A DNA stretch of 64,000 nt from Liolophura sinensis (lineage: Eukaryota > Mollusca > Polyplacophora > Chitonida > Chitonidae): assembly GCF_032854445.1 (NCBI RefSeq), contig NC_088302.1, positions 33,017,979 through 33,081,978 of the forward strand. The letters are read 5' to 3'. Every line of letters starts with the position of its first letter. Within the stretch, counting starts at the first letter, position 1. The translations under genes and the position numbers were made by a program. Below, in pieces: positions 43,441 through 55,700 of this stretch. The notes below the pieces were generated by a model, which was given only the letters and a program-made list of their open reading frames with translations, was not told the origin of the DNA and searched no databases.

Positions 43441-44615
43441 CAACTAAAAATATTCTCATGCAATTCGGACAAGGACTTTCAGTTCAACTTGGATCTCCAC
43501 GGTGATCTTGAATTAATTAGAGACATTTGTCCTAATATCAGGTTTTGCGAAAGGCAACCCATACTTTGACATCACCTAAACTAAAAGCTGATCTCCGTTC
43601 CCAGTAATCTCGATGAAATTACATTGCATCATACCGTATCAAGGATTTGGACCCTGTGCTATGTACGTATGCTAGGCCTATCTAGTTTCCACTATATGCT
43701 GTTAATTGCAAGGCCTACTATGGGAAATTATATCAAGGTATACCTTCCATAAGGCACGGTATGGCCTGTTCCAGTTAAATATAGCCTATCAAATCGAATC
43801 ACAATTGTACATTATTTAGGCTATAGGCCTACAGGCTTTACATTGTTAATGGACCATAGGCCTGCAGTGATCCGTGTAGGCCAACATGTACGCCTGTAAC
43901 CTAAATTTAATGAATGCCGATGCATTTACAAGAGAATATCATTGCTGTTATTTTGTTCATGGATTTTTCACCCCTACATCTCAAGCATTTAGTAAAGTGT
44001 CGAGCACAACCCATGTACTTACCTCATACAGGTGATTCAGTTCAGACTGGAATGCGTTTTTCACTACGCTTTACAATTTTTCATTTTTTTTTTCATTTTT
44101 TTATATTCGTCCATTATTGTCCTTAGTAGGCCTACATAATATACTATATTCGCCTCCATTTTACATTTCATTTCATACCCGGTAACGTTAATTTTTGAGT
44201 GGCTGTGGGTGAGGCGTCATAATGTATAACGGATGACAGCGGGGATTTATTAAGCGATTTGTTTGATGCTTTATATAGGAAGCGTACCTTAATTGCATGA
44301 TCGAAAAGTGATAAGGATTGCAATGACCAATTTATTCATATAACTTACAGAGGAATATCTGATATAATACACCCGAATGATGCGAATTAGATAGTCTCGC
44401 GGAGTTCTGGTTAGTTGCGAGATTGCACACATACATGTAATTAATGTTAAGCTTGGACAATCCTGTTCTTCAAAACACTGACCACCATCGTGTCTCATAT
44501 ATATGTAAACCATACACTGCTTTGCTTTGTGACAGCTAACAGCGGATTTAAGGAAATCTTGACTGCTCAAACAGTCTCGCCTGATGTACAACTGATGTTT
44601 TATGCAATACAGATA
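43441..44615. other. Intergenic, nothing recognised beyond a motif cluster
   Basis: Six occurrences of TAGGCC/GGCCTA-type words lie between 43670 and 44135. No gene seen. Confidence 0.4.
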
Positions 44616-45091
44616 AACTGAGAGAAAAGCTTGGGTAAGCCGACTCAAAAATCTGACGCAGCGTAATGACCCAGGAGCATCTCATCAATGCGGTCGCTGT
44701 GAGTTCAAGTCCGTACATTTTCTCCGGCCGTACGTTGGAAGGTCAGACAGCAACCTGCGGATGGTCGTGGGTTTTAACCGGGCTCTGCCCGGTTTCCTCC
44801 CACCATAATGCTGGCCGCCGTCGTGTAAGTGAAATATTCTTGAGTACGGCGTAAAACACCTAAATAAAAATAAACAAGTAAATCAAAAATCTGAGTAATT
44901 CAATGGATCTAATTCGACTCGCATACCCGAGTCACATGACAATGTTAGCTGAGTCATGGACGACTCCTGAGAGCTTTCTAACTCACCAAATGAGTCACAA
45001 TTTAACCAGATGAGTGTCTTGATTTGGTCGAATTAGCTCCATTGAATTACTCAAATATTTGAGTCAGTTGACCCAAATTTTTCTCTCAGTG
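44616..45091. mobile_element. Tc1/mariner-type MITE with about 65-bp inverted repeats, split by a SINE
   Basis: It is flanked by TA on both sides (44614-44615 and 45092-45093). The left end AACTGAGAGAAAAGCTTGGG and the reverse complement of the right end CACTGAGAGAAAAATTTGGG continue into matched arms through GAGTAATTCAATGGA and CTAATTCGAC, with about 9 differences in 65. Without the nested SINE and its target copy the element is about 238 bp. Confidence 0.85.
44657..44882 (+). mobile_element. Family A SINE, 5'-truncated, nested in the MITE
   Basis: It lacks the A box, begins CGCAGCGTAATGACCCAGGA and ends in an A/T-rich tail. Flanked by perfect TCAAAAATCTGA copies (44645-44656 and 44883-44894). 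Confidence 0.92.
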
Positions 45092-45162
45092 TACCGTTGT
45101 CAACCTTAATCTGCACATTTGTCTTGACATACCTTGTGATAGCCGTACACTGCTTTAACATG

Positions 45163-45310
45163 CTTTATTTATTTATTTATTTATATATTTATTTTATTTG
45201 ATTGGTATTTTGCGCCGTCCTCAAGAATATTTCACTTATGCGACGACGACCAGCACTTCATGATGGAAGGAAACCGGGCAAAGCCCTGTGGAAACCAACG
45301 ACCCTCTGCA
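45163..45310 (-). mobile_element. Family A SINE, 5'-truncated
   Basis: Long TTTATTTATTTATTTATATA end, CCTCAAGAATATTTCACTTA and the GGAAACCGGGCAAAGCCC region. The tRNA head is missing; sequence after about 45310 resembles a segment near 54510 instead. Confidence 0.8.
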
Positions 45311-45569
45311 GTGTGATAATTGGCAAACGGTCACGCGTAACAGGTGGAATGCACGGACTCTTGTCAGTTTACCTCAGTTAGGGTTTTATTCCAACTGTTC
45401 CTGTAAATACTTCAATGGTAGCAAAATACACGCCCCCTAGCACCATAATAGACACTTGTCACTCGAAATGCTTGATTATTGGAAACTTTCGTGATTGTTG
45501 AAAGCGTTGTCATGTACAAGTGCATGTATACAGGCCTAAATATAAAGCATATATGCGATACGTCTTTGT

Positions 45570-45811
45570 GAGTGAGTGAGTGCTTGGGGTTTAACGTCGT
45601 ACTCAACAATTTTTCAGTCATATGACGACGAAGGAATCATTAGGGTGCATGCACGTGTAATGTGCCTCCTTGTTGCAGGACGGATTTCCACCGCTCTTTT
45701 ATTTAGTGCTGCTTCACTGAGACGACTTACCGAAGGCAAGTAAGCCGTCCCGCCCGAGCCATTATACTGATACGGGTCAACCAGTCGTTGCACTATCCCC
45801 TTCATGCTGAA
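45570..45811 (-). mobile_element. Headless family B SINE with 11-bp target duplication
   Basis: From the GAGTGAGTGAGTG tail to the CACTATCCCCTTCATGCTGA body end; the tRNA head is absent. ACGTCTTTGTG is repeated at both ends (about 45559-45569 and 45812-45822), so the insertion was already 5'-truncated. Confidence 0.88.
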
Positions 45812-46275
45812 ACGTCTTTGTGAAATTACATTATACTGCTTTTGACTGACAAATTCCAGACAGACACCTTTTCTCTAAAATGATGTTGTGCAACACGCTA
45901 TAGCTAGGCCTATATCCAATAAAGCACACAGTTATTTTTTCTCCTCATTCCCAGAGATCCCATCATCACAACAAGGTAAAATACAGACAAGCCTCTAAAT
46001 CTTTAATTTTCACGACTTACTTTGTTTTTATCCGTCTTTGAGCTTTACCACATATCACGATTAATGGTTGGTTGGAAAGTTAAACTAGACCCAAGGCAAA
46101 ATAATTAAACGCACAATGTTCCAGTGCCACGCAGTTAATTTCGGATTTATAAACGAGATCATCCTTAAAGTGATGCCGCTGTAGGTGGCTGTGCTAACTT
46201 CGATTCCAGTTCAGATTGACTGATGCTGTGTTTAATATTAGTTTGACGATTTATCCTGCTGTTTTATGAAACAGT

Positions 46276-46405
46276 CGTCTGAGATTACCAATGTGTTCGC
46301 GAGTTCACGTCATCTAAAAAGTTTCAAAGACCGGGAAACCAGTTTGTCGTGTTTTCTTTTATATTTACATTACAATTATATTGACCATTACAATTTTCGC
46401 GTGAC
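46276..46405 (+). repeat. Relative of the SINE body at 7735-7841
   Basis: It shares GAGATTACCAATGTG, CGAGTTCACGTCATC and GTCGTGTTTTCTTTTATATT with the reverse complement of 7735-7841 and lacks the (ACTC)n tail. Confidence 0.7.
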
Positions 46406-46877
46406 TCGTGGATGCATCTCCTTGATTTGTTTTTAATTTAGACAGTTTTCCATTTAGAAAATTATTTACATCATCTCTTAATACAAAAGGCTCAAATCGA
46501 TATGCACGCCGTTATTCGAAATGGCCTTAATGTCCTCGATACCATGGTCATGGCACACATTTTGCTCTTGTAATACTCTTAAGCGTTTGAAATTGAGATC
46601 GTCAAACATCAGTCATGAATAATTCATTCAGAAGGGAGGCTTAATATCACTGAACACGAATCCCGCTCATGATAGGATTGTGCAGTTGAACGGTGCACGC
46701 TGACATGTAACAGTCTAAGCTCGACAGCGATTGGTCAGGTACTGTAATATAGTCTCGATAGTTTGAGAGGCACTCCATTTCAAAAAGAGACCTGGTCACG
46801 GAGCGATGTTGTCATATCCACGAAGTACCGTACTGTAAATCTTCAACCTTTTCTACCACTAAAGGGCTTTTTTCTGT

Positions 46878-47376
46878 GAGTGATTGAGTGGTTAGGGTTT
46901 AACGTCGTACTTAACAATTTTTTGTCATATGACAACGAAGAAGTTTTAGAGTGCATGTTGTTACGGTATTGAAAACAGCAACAGAAAACAGACTCAGTGA
47001 CTCAATATTACAATGTAAACAATGCTTTATATATATAACATGAGACGTACAGTTTTACAGACAGTTCAACAACAACATAAAAAAACATACACACCAGTAT
47101 TACCGGTCTTTAAAAGTTTCAAGTTCACCTTTGCATCCCAAGGAACGTATTCCAGGAGATCCAATGTAAATACCATGGGATAAACACACAAGAAATCGGC
47201 CCCACTTGAGCTATTATACTGATACGGGTCAAATAGTCGTTGCACTACCGCCTTCATCGCTGATCGCCAAGCGAGAGAGGTACAACTTCCTCTTTTAAGG
47301 TTTTAGGTGTGAACCGATCGAGGTATAACCGCTCCCGAAACGAACGCTCTACCAACTGAGCCATTGGATCGGGTCT
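46878..47376 (-). mobile_element. Family B SINE with replaced middle, 12-bp target duplication
   Basis: Tail side (GAGTGGTTAGGGTTTAACG) and head side (GGCTCAGTTGGTAGAGCG on the - strand) are present, but about 46960-47200 is unrelated to the usual body. The outer CTTTTTTCTGTG duplication (46866-46877 and 47377-47388) shows both parts belong to one insertion later altered. Confidence 0.75.
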
Positions 47377-47752
47377 TTTTTCTGTGGAATTTATGCATAC
47401 CATTTATATGAAACTGATACTAAAATGATTAAAATTTCGACCTTTATTTGGTCATTATCAGGATTATTTACAAGGTAACGACTGTTTGTTGACAGCTTGT
47501 ATACATGAACATTTATCCTAACAGTGAACTGTTATCACTATTAAAAACAAACCAGATTTATCACACAATGGCGGTAACAATAAGAATACCAGTAACAATA
47601 GTATTTAGTAATACCTTGGGCTTGGGCTGGTAAACAGGATTTACGATCAGTAAAAAAACTGACTGTTCATTTGAAGCTTTTACTTCATAATTTAAGTCGG
47701 CTTCATGAACATGTATTGCTCATGCTTTCTTCAACCACAATTCAGGCCATCT

Positions 47753-48022
47753 TCAAGCACGATCGATCAGTTCTGTGTTGCTGAGTGCAGTGTTCCACTT
47801 TCTGCCTTCAGAAACGGGATTCAACATATTACGTAACTGACATAAATAAATAAACTTGGTACATTCTTTCAAGTTTTTGTTGACTTCGCTGTTCTGCCCA
47901 GAAGCATGCTCACACAAGCTCTTTAGCAAACATCTTTCTGTTTTCCAAATATACACAGATTTACATCCAGGACAAACAAACTTGTAGATAAAACTCATAC
48001 AACTCAAATCTGATATTTGCAC
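47753..48022 (-). pseudogene. Penelope-like retroelement relic (GIY-YIG endonuclease fragment)
   Basis: The frame reads FIYKFVCPGCKSVYIWKTER, then LLKSLCEHASGQ. This resembles the C-terminal GIY-YIG endonuclease of Penelope-like elements, where YKF.CP.C...YIGKT and an R..EH motif are typical. G of YIGKT is W here. No reverse transcriptase was found upstream on the - strand, so this is an isolated dead fragment. It could alternatively derive from another GIY-YIG family. Confidence 0.6.
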
Positions 48023-49759
48023 GGAGATTGGCCCTTTCGTGAGACAATAAAGGTTGTCTGTAGGATGTTATTGTCCGTAATAAATTGATATCTTGCCTTA
48101 CGTTTCTCTTCGACTTTCGGATTAGATTTGTCACTTATATATTACGCTGGTGACCAATAAATGTACATTGATCTATATTTTAGGAATTTCTCTTTTACAT
48201 GTCACTTCCTTTGTTATCATTATTTACAGTCACGCAATTTTTCAACAATTCTGAAGTAACCACTTTGTCAACATTTCTTCCCGGAAAACCAGCTCATGAA
48301 GTAAATGTTTTGATTATCTTAATTTCGGATTTGAATGTTTAAAGTTTGAAAGGGTTTGAACAAAGGATAATGGAGCAATGCAGCATCAAAGTATGGACCA
48401 TTTTTTATGCCCACCCTATATACATATATAAAAAATTTAGACACTAAATGTGACAGACCATGAAAAAAGCAGAGTATAGATTTTAGTTCTGTTAATTCTG
48501 TGTTATGAATTGCATAACCTACTCTCGCATTTTGCATACGCAATCGGCAGATCTATGAAAACAGCTAGAGAAAATTGATGCACTTCAAAATATTTCTGAG
48601 AACAGATTGAAATCACAGTATAATGGTGGGTTCATCATAACACGGCGTTATGTATCTTTTGATTTATTATATTCCTGGTTAAAATGTAACCCTCGCATAT
48701 ACAGCTATACTCTGGAGAACCTTCAAGACGCCGTGATTGTATTTCTTGAACTTTTGCTACTGTATCAAAGCATAAGACTTCAAGAACCAGAAAGATCTGA
48801 GATTATGACCTCTTTTGTTTTAACACAGAGACAGAACAACCATACCTTATGCAGTCTTCATTGAAGAAAAAATATTGTAAATCTGCTTTTAAAATCAATT
48901 TCAGTCGGATGGTTTGGATGTTAATTGCTTACATTAATTTCGGGAAGGCATCGATTGCTTCTGTCACTATTTTCTTTTGACACCACTTTCAGTCTTTAGA
49001 CTGAATTTATTTCTTGATTGTAAAGCGTGTGCTAAAAAAAACTATTTCATTTTTTTTTTCGGCTCTTGAAAAAGGTAAGCGGTTGGTCAAGTACGTTTAA
49101 TGAGTCTTCAATAGCTTTAGCCGTCAGCTATAGCTAATGGCATCAAGAAAACTATGCAAACAGCCGTAATTTTCACGCTGATGGGGAGCTAGGGCTCTAT
49201 TAACCTAATCTAAGGAATCCCTTAGTGTATTTTTATGTTGGATCCTTGGGGCTAACTAACTCCCGCATAGATTACTGGCCCGCATAGATTACTTAATGCT
49301 CAATTTGACGGCTCACAAATGGTCTTTAATTATCTAGTGGGCCATCGTTGGCGTAGTGGGCGCTATTAAACCAGTAATTTTGTCAGGTACCTATATTCCA
49401 AAGGCTGGTGGTTTAACTCAAATGCAACAAGAGATATGCACCCACTTGTACAGCTGATAGTCAGACCCAGGATGGTCGTGGGTTTCCGCCAGGCTATGTC
49501 CGATTTCAAACACCATTATTTGCGTGATGAAACTACTGTTTCACATCAAAAGATATACCTGGTAACTGCATATAGGAATGTGGATTGGTTTCCTCCCTGC
49601 TCCGTTCATCTCCAATATTTTAATTCCACCATGAAACAAGTGAAGCATGGTAATCTTACGTATAAACGTCGACAGACACAAATCAACAAACGCATAACTT
49701 CAGCAAGTAATGATTACTTCGGGGAGTAATGTCTTCATACTGTGCCAACATGTAGTTAG
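48023..49759. other. Intergenic, no gene
   Basis: AT-rich. About 49080-49240 is rich in TAAT words and looks like non-coding DNA under constraint, but this cannot be shown from one sequence. A short family A SINE trace (GATGGTCGTGGGTTTCCGCC) is near 49473. Confidence 0.35.
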
Positions 49760-49785
49760 CCATTTGTTATTTTTAGTGTGTTATA

Positions 49786-51470
49786 AAAAGCGAAAGCAGG
49801 CCTTGGTATTGATCCGTTATGACCGAGAGAGTTGCATCGCGTTTGGGTATAAGACTGCCCATTTCGTGGTAGGCGTAGTAGAACTAAGAATTTGTATTCG
49901 TTGATCACCTCTCTACAAACGTTTCGTGGTGCATGGTTAAATATTTAAACTTCACCAAGGGATTACTCTGAACATAGATGTTATTGCTGTTCCAACGATC
50001 AAATGCCATTGCACAGACTTTAAATCAATATACGTGTTCGACAACAGGGACAGCAGCTTTTCATATTGCTTCCTCTCCAACTTTCTTTTTGTCACTTTTT
50101 ATGGAAATCAAGATAGCCAAATGAAATCCAATTGACTGCTGTTTTCATGAACACATTTTTTATTTTAAAAAAAATTGCATGCGTATACCGGCTGACAATG
50201 CAACAGAATTCCAACCAACAAAAACTCTTCAATTTCCTAGTTTTCTTTAGCCACGCTCGGCTAATTGTGTAGCGGCTGTCAATGTGCTAATGAATCTCAT
50301 TTCCAATAGCTAAAGTCGGGGTCTATGTATGTTGTTGCTGTTTTTATCTCAGGTTTGATGAAGACGTTTTTCAGCTCATTATTGTTTTTTCAGCTTGAAA
50401 CGAAATGTGAAACGAAATTAAAAAAAAGTAGATCTAAGTGAGTTTCAATAGAAACATTAAAATTCTAGCTCAAACCAGCCTTGCTTCTTTTGAAAGATTT
50501 TTTTCGGGGTTGTACAAAACGCAGCTAACTATAGTTCATCGTGTGTATACGTGCGCATAACCAAGCTTCCCAGCACTGATGGCGACGTTTATAAGACGAA
50601 AAGAAACCCCAAACAAACAGTTTGTAATATCAGTGACACCTAACCTGATCTAACCTAAATCGGGACTGAGCTGGTTAGTCTGTGATTCTGGATAATTGTA
50701 AACCTGTATCTACCTTATTTGTGAAAATCAACCATGGCATAATTAGAATTACTTTGGAGTACCTCTTCAGCCATCGTGCTATCAGGCGTATAAATTGCTA
50801 TACTATTTAACGATCTGGATTTAAGCATATTAGAATAAAGATATAACTGAAAAATATGGCGAATTATGTGTTGAAACCTTTAATACATCTTCTGAAAGTT
50901 GTTTTTCAACAGTTATGATGCGTAACTATGGAAGAAAGCGAAGACAGACCTTGGTACTGGGGCCACTTTCACAAAACATCGTAAATCAGTTTTTTTGTAA
51001 CTTTTCTCGTAAATGACGTTGCCTAATTACGCCAAGACTTTAAACATGGCCTGTTTATAAAAGACGAAAACAAGGGAATCATCAGTAGCTTATTTTTGTG
51101 TTTCTTCCCCTAGCTCAAACTTTCTTTTCCATACATTATATATCGAAATCAATTAACTGCACTGACACGTCGTTGTGGAAAAACGTTGGTTTTTGCATGC
51201 GTATACTCGACAGATGTGCAGTGGAACAACTTTGAGACAATAAAAAAATCTTCAGTCTGGAAGTTTTCTTGCATGGCCACTTGTGTAGCAGCTGTCAATG
51301 CGCTAATGAGCCCCATTTTCGGTAAGCATTCAAGGAGAAAGTCTGTACCCTTAGCATGTAGGCCCATGTCTCGGTTTGCTTCAAAAAGCTTTGTTTCCCA
51401 CTTGCTTTTAAAGTCATGTTGCTTTATTACAGATTTATGGGGCTTCATGAAAGGCAGTTAATTGAGTTCG
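49786..51470. repeat. Diverged tandem duplication, copies about 1.0 kb apart
   Basis: Collinear matching anchors: 49786/50935 (AAGCGAA..CAG.CCTTGGTA), 50018/51041 (AGACTTTAAA), 50175/51193 (TTGCATGCGTATAC), 50266/51282 (TGTGTAGC, GCTGTCAATG, GCTAATGA) and 50507/51437 (GGGGTT..AAAACGCAG / GGGGCTTCATGAAAGGCAG). Spacing varies from about 930 to 1150, showing indels. No coding frame is shared, so the duplicated DNA is non-coding. Confidence 0.75.
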
Positions 51471-52615
51471 ACAAACACGGTCAGAGAGCATATTATTTGC
51501 AATGTTCATGTCATATATCATCATTTTTACGTAATATAAAATTCTTAATCAGTTTAGGAAGTAATAAAAAGCGCTTTAGAAGTCTTTTTATTACAAAATA
51601 TAACCCTTCTTATTATCCTCGTAACTGTCCGAGAACGTCAAGTAAAGAACGAGAACCTTCTGCGAAGACTGGCATTCTTTATGCTACCAGCTACCATATT
51701 CAGGTTTTACTTTCCTCGAGTATGAACGGCTGAGAAACCACTTCGGATATAATCAAGTCCGAGATTCACGTTTCGATTCAGGAGCAGCAAGCAACCTTCT
51801 GAACTAAAACGATGAAATCTAGATACATGACATACTGTACTTGAAGACCTTACTTGGAAGGTAAACAAGCTTACATAGATATAGGTCTTGTGCCATTGTG
51901 TCGTTTATTTTGTGTATCAGTCTTTAGTCACAGTATGTCTGTTGGTTGAGTTGGTTTTTCAGTCAACGTAAGCACCCATCATTATAGCTACTTGAAAACG
52001 AACTAACCGCACAAAGATGAAGCCCATCGGAAACGTCAAATGATTATAATATACATAGATGTTTGACAAATTAAACACGAGCACGTTGGCTTAAAGGCAA
52101 AGACCATTCTAAACTGAAGTATATATCAGGGGAAAGATCATTAAAAGCTGTCCAGGAAAATAATTGGATTTATTTTCTTTAGAATTATTGTAGCTGAGTA
52201 AAATTGTGTTGCAAGATCAGATTCTACGCTGGTTTGTTGTGACCCAGAATGTATTAGTTACGTCACATGTATACGTTTTGCCCGAAATAATTCGTTTCAA
52301 GATAAAATCAGTGAATGCATTCACGGATCTGTATGTGTAAGCATTTTGAATGACGAAATGTAGCAGTCTAATATGTGTCAAGTAGCAAAAACCTTAGGTG
52401 ACGTCAGTGGTCCCACTGTGGTCAGAAATGGTCACCATAAAACAAAATATTTCATTGCATTTTACTAGGTTAAATACATTGTAAAATTAAATCCAACTCT
52501 TCCATTGGACAGTTTTTAATGATCGTTCATTTGATACATACTTCATTTTAGTTTTTTCTGTGCCTTTAACGCTGATTGTTGACAACAAACATTGACCACG
52601 GAATGTGCACGGAAT
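51471..52615. other. Intergenic, nothing recognised
   Basis: No gene. About 52508-52580 resembles 63172-63240 (CAGTTTTTAATG then TTCATTT/TTTCATC then ACTTCA.TTTA), a short dispersed repeat. Confidence 0.4.
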
Positions 52616-52714
52616 TTATTTATTTATGTATCCGGGTATTTGATTTGTGTTTTACGCCGTGCTCAAGGATATTTCACTTACAAGACGGTGGCCATCACTG
52701 TGGTGGGAAGAAAA
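52616..52714 (-). mobile_element. Family A SINE fragment
   Basis: TTTATTTATTTATGTATCCG, GTGTTTTACGCCGTGCTCAA and the GGTGGCCATCACTGTGGTGG core; head missing. Confidence 0.75.
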
Positions 52715-55700
52715 CTATGTGCTTTAATTGTGAACTGTGATCTGGCTAACACTGGAGAGCCCAGCACACGGCATCCGGTATGTGACTCATCATGCACAGT
52801 GTTCTACTGTAACCCAAACCCGCGATCGTCACGTAATGGTGTTGATAAACAGCTTTCCTCTAACCGTGGTTTAGTCACTTGTATAGCCAGTATGGAGGGG
52901 ACCGCATTCGTTAGGCCGTAAGTGGTATATGGAGGTTGTCCTTTACCGTTCACAGCGAGAATGGGCCTTAGAGGATAGGATATCATGCGTAATTCAGTGA
53001 TGCCTCCCCCATTCGTGACCGACTGCTTTGGGTCAATAGTGTGAGGTTTAGTTAGTAAGGTTATGTTAAGCGTGAGTAAGCGTGATAAAAAATTGCAAAG
53101 CCTTCAGTATAGTTCGCGGCAATCTAAGATTGAGGGTAAAATATCCCACTTTGGTGTTGGTGGAGAGCTTAGTCATTAATGTAGTTTTTTACTTGATTGG
53201 TGTTATACATCAAAATTATCTGGCTTACAGGTTTATGATTGGGAGTACCGGAAAGGAGCAGGAGATAACCATATCCCCAGGGACTTGATAAACATCCATA
53301 TATAAAGCAGCATCTGAAATGGCGTTGCTTGAATTTGAACGCTTGGCTTAATTGGTTAAAGTGTCGTCGTTTATTGGGACAATATATTAGGCGACAACAA
53401 ACTGAGCATGCTACCAGAGGCCATTAACGAAGATTAACCCAAGAAATCAGCAACGAACTGAGAAGATCTATGAACAAAAAAAAAAACGTGTTTAGCAAAC
53501 AGGTTACTAGGTGCAATCATTTATGGTTAAATTTTTCAACGTCACTCCCGCCCACACACAGATATCGGCTAATATTCTAAACAGGTATTTTTAAGATAGA
53601 TCGTAAATCAATAGGAATGGATTGGCCGTATCCAAAGTTAGTGGGAAGGAAATTCAATAGACGTAATAAAATTCAATAGAACAACAGAAACATGATGAAA
53701 ATGAGAAATATTACATTATAATAGATTAGACATTACCACAAGTGACTCAATCAAAAAAGTCATAACTCACATTTTTATACTCAATTATTATATAATTGCA
53801 ATGACTAGATCGTTAGAGCCTGTGCGAAAAGAGCGCTTACCTTAATACAGTGGTGGTGGAGGTGGGGGGTCGATTGAGGACGAAACCGGATAGAGCATTG
53901 AGAAAATGCCGCTCTTCACCAACAATACCTAACAAAACTGGAATTCTGGTCCCAATCCATGTAGGTAGTGGCCAAATGGTTAGGGTGCTTGCATTTCATT
54001 CCCTAGGTCACAAGAAAGGTATGCTTAATACCATTCTTGGTCCATGAATTTTCCAGATATATCTGTGATTCCAGTGCTCTGGCCACTGGAGTATCATGCC
54101 GAAGACACCAAACATAACACCCCATCAAGTCACTATATACTAAAACCGGACCAACCACTGCTGTTTCCTTGCTCTAACCTCTTAGTGCTGAGCGCCGAGA
54201 GAGGCAGCCGAAAGTACCATTTTTAAAGTCTTTGATATAACCCCACCCGGGTTTGATCACAGCTTCTCCCGATTCCTCTACCAATATAGTAAATGTCACG
54301 CGTCTTGCAAAATGTTGGTGGTTTCCTGCACAAATTTTATTCAGACCCCACCATAAACTGTAATTCTTGACCTAACTGAACAAGGACTTGTAATACGAGC
54401 CGAAGCAGTCTACCCCTCACCATCATCCCCGCTAAAAAATTTTCTCTCACCTGTTAGATTTGACATTTTCATTAACATAAAAGACTTACACTATAGACAG
54501 TAAAACCAGAACACCGACGACAGTGTAATAACTGGCAAATGATCACACGTAGTTATCCTATGGAATCGGTATACTGATATGAAGCTGTCGTTGAAATCTA
54601 AGCCAAGAGTCGATTGATCTGAACTGAACGCCACTGTTCGCATGTTCAGCAAGCTTGTTGTTCCGTTGACCTTTTCCAAACACGCCAATCTCTGTGAGCT
54701 CAGACAACATGTACTTCAATTTGCGCACTTGAAACATTTAAAATATCGGGTCCACCGTCCATCTTTTTGAACTACTAGTATATAACAATGTGGGCTATAT
54801 GGATGCCCGAGACCACGAAATTAACCAGGATTCGGCTTGATTATACCATGATTATAGAACTATGACTAAACAGTTACTCACCGCTACAGGTCACCGATAT
54901 TGATTGTGTAATATCGATCTTCATTTCAAAGCGGTTATAAATGATCTTCATCGACCTGTTGAACCAAATACAAATAATGGCAATCAGTACGTTGTAAGTG
55001 GCTTTATTCTTCGGTTCTCTTTGAAAGTCAAAGAAGAATCGATTTTATGCGGAAAATTCTCCAGAGCCCCAGTGCAAATTTGGCTCGGTTTTACTAGTCC
55101 GTGTAAACAATGGCCCAGTCGTTACTTTTACCAAATGATGATTTACAGTCAGTTTTCAAGTGACCAAGGATAGGGCAACAAAAACACTTAACCAACATCA
55201 CTTGAGTGAGAACGACGAATGGACAGGAGTCCCGAGTTTGTATATGGCACGTCATACATTTAACGGTCTTGTTTCAACCTGACGATGTTTGTTTTAACAA
55301 AACTGATTTCTTATTTTATGTTCGTCAAAAATTTTATGTTTATTAATCTGGCATGTTCGCCATAATCCATTTGCTCCATTGCCTTGTGCAATTAAACCGA
55401 AGGGAATTAACTGGTAAAATTAGAATGAGAACGTAATGGACTTCTGTCTACGAAAGCTCCGTTACAGGTCACCTCAGACAGGAATAAATGGATGGATGAT
55501 TATGACTTTGCGCACACAGGACAGTGTTTGTTACAATCATGATTACAGAACACAAATATGAATAGAGCCGTCAGCTTCCTGTTGATACATTTAATAACTG
55601 GGTCTAATTCCCTTTGAAGTGTGTATCGTCCAAACATTGTTAATTTTTGGGCGATTGATCATTGATGTCACGCGCTTCATTTAACGTCTGTCTGCATGTA

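Noticed and set aside
51149-51461. Overlapping 91-105-codon frames on both strands
   Set aside because: They lie in the diverged tandem duplication and are not conserved as frames in the other copy.
52592-52921. 109-codon + strand frame with several cysteines
   Set aside because: It starts inside a SINE fragment. The remainder has no recognisable domain, splice context or supporting partner exon.
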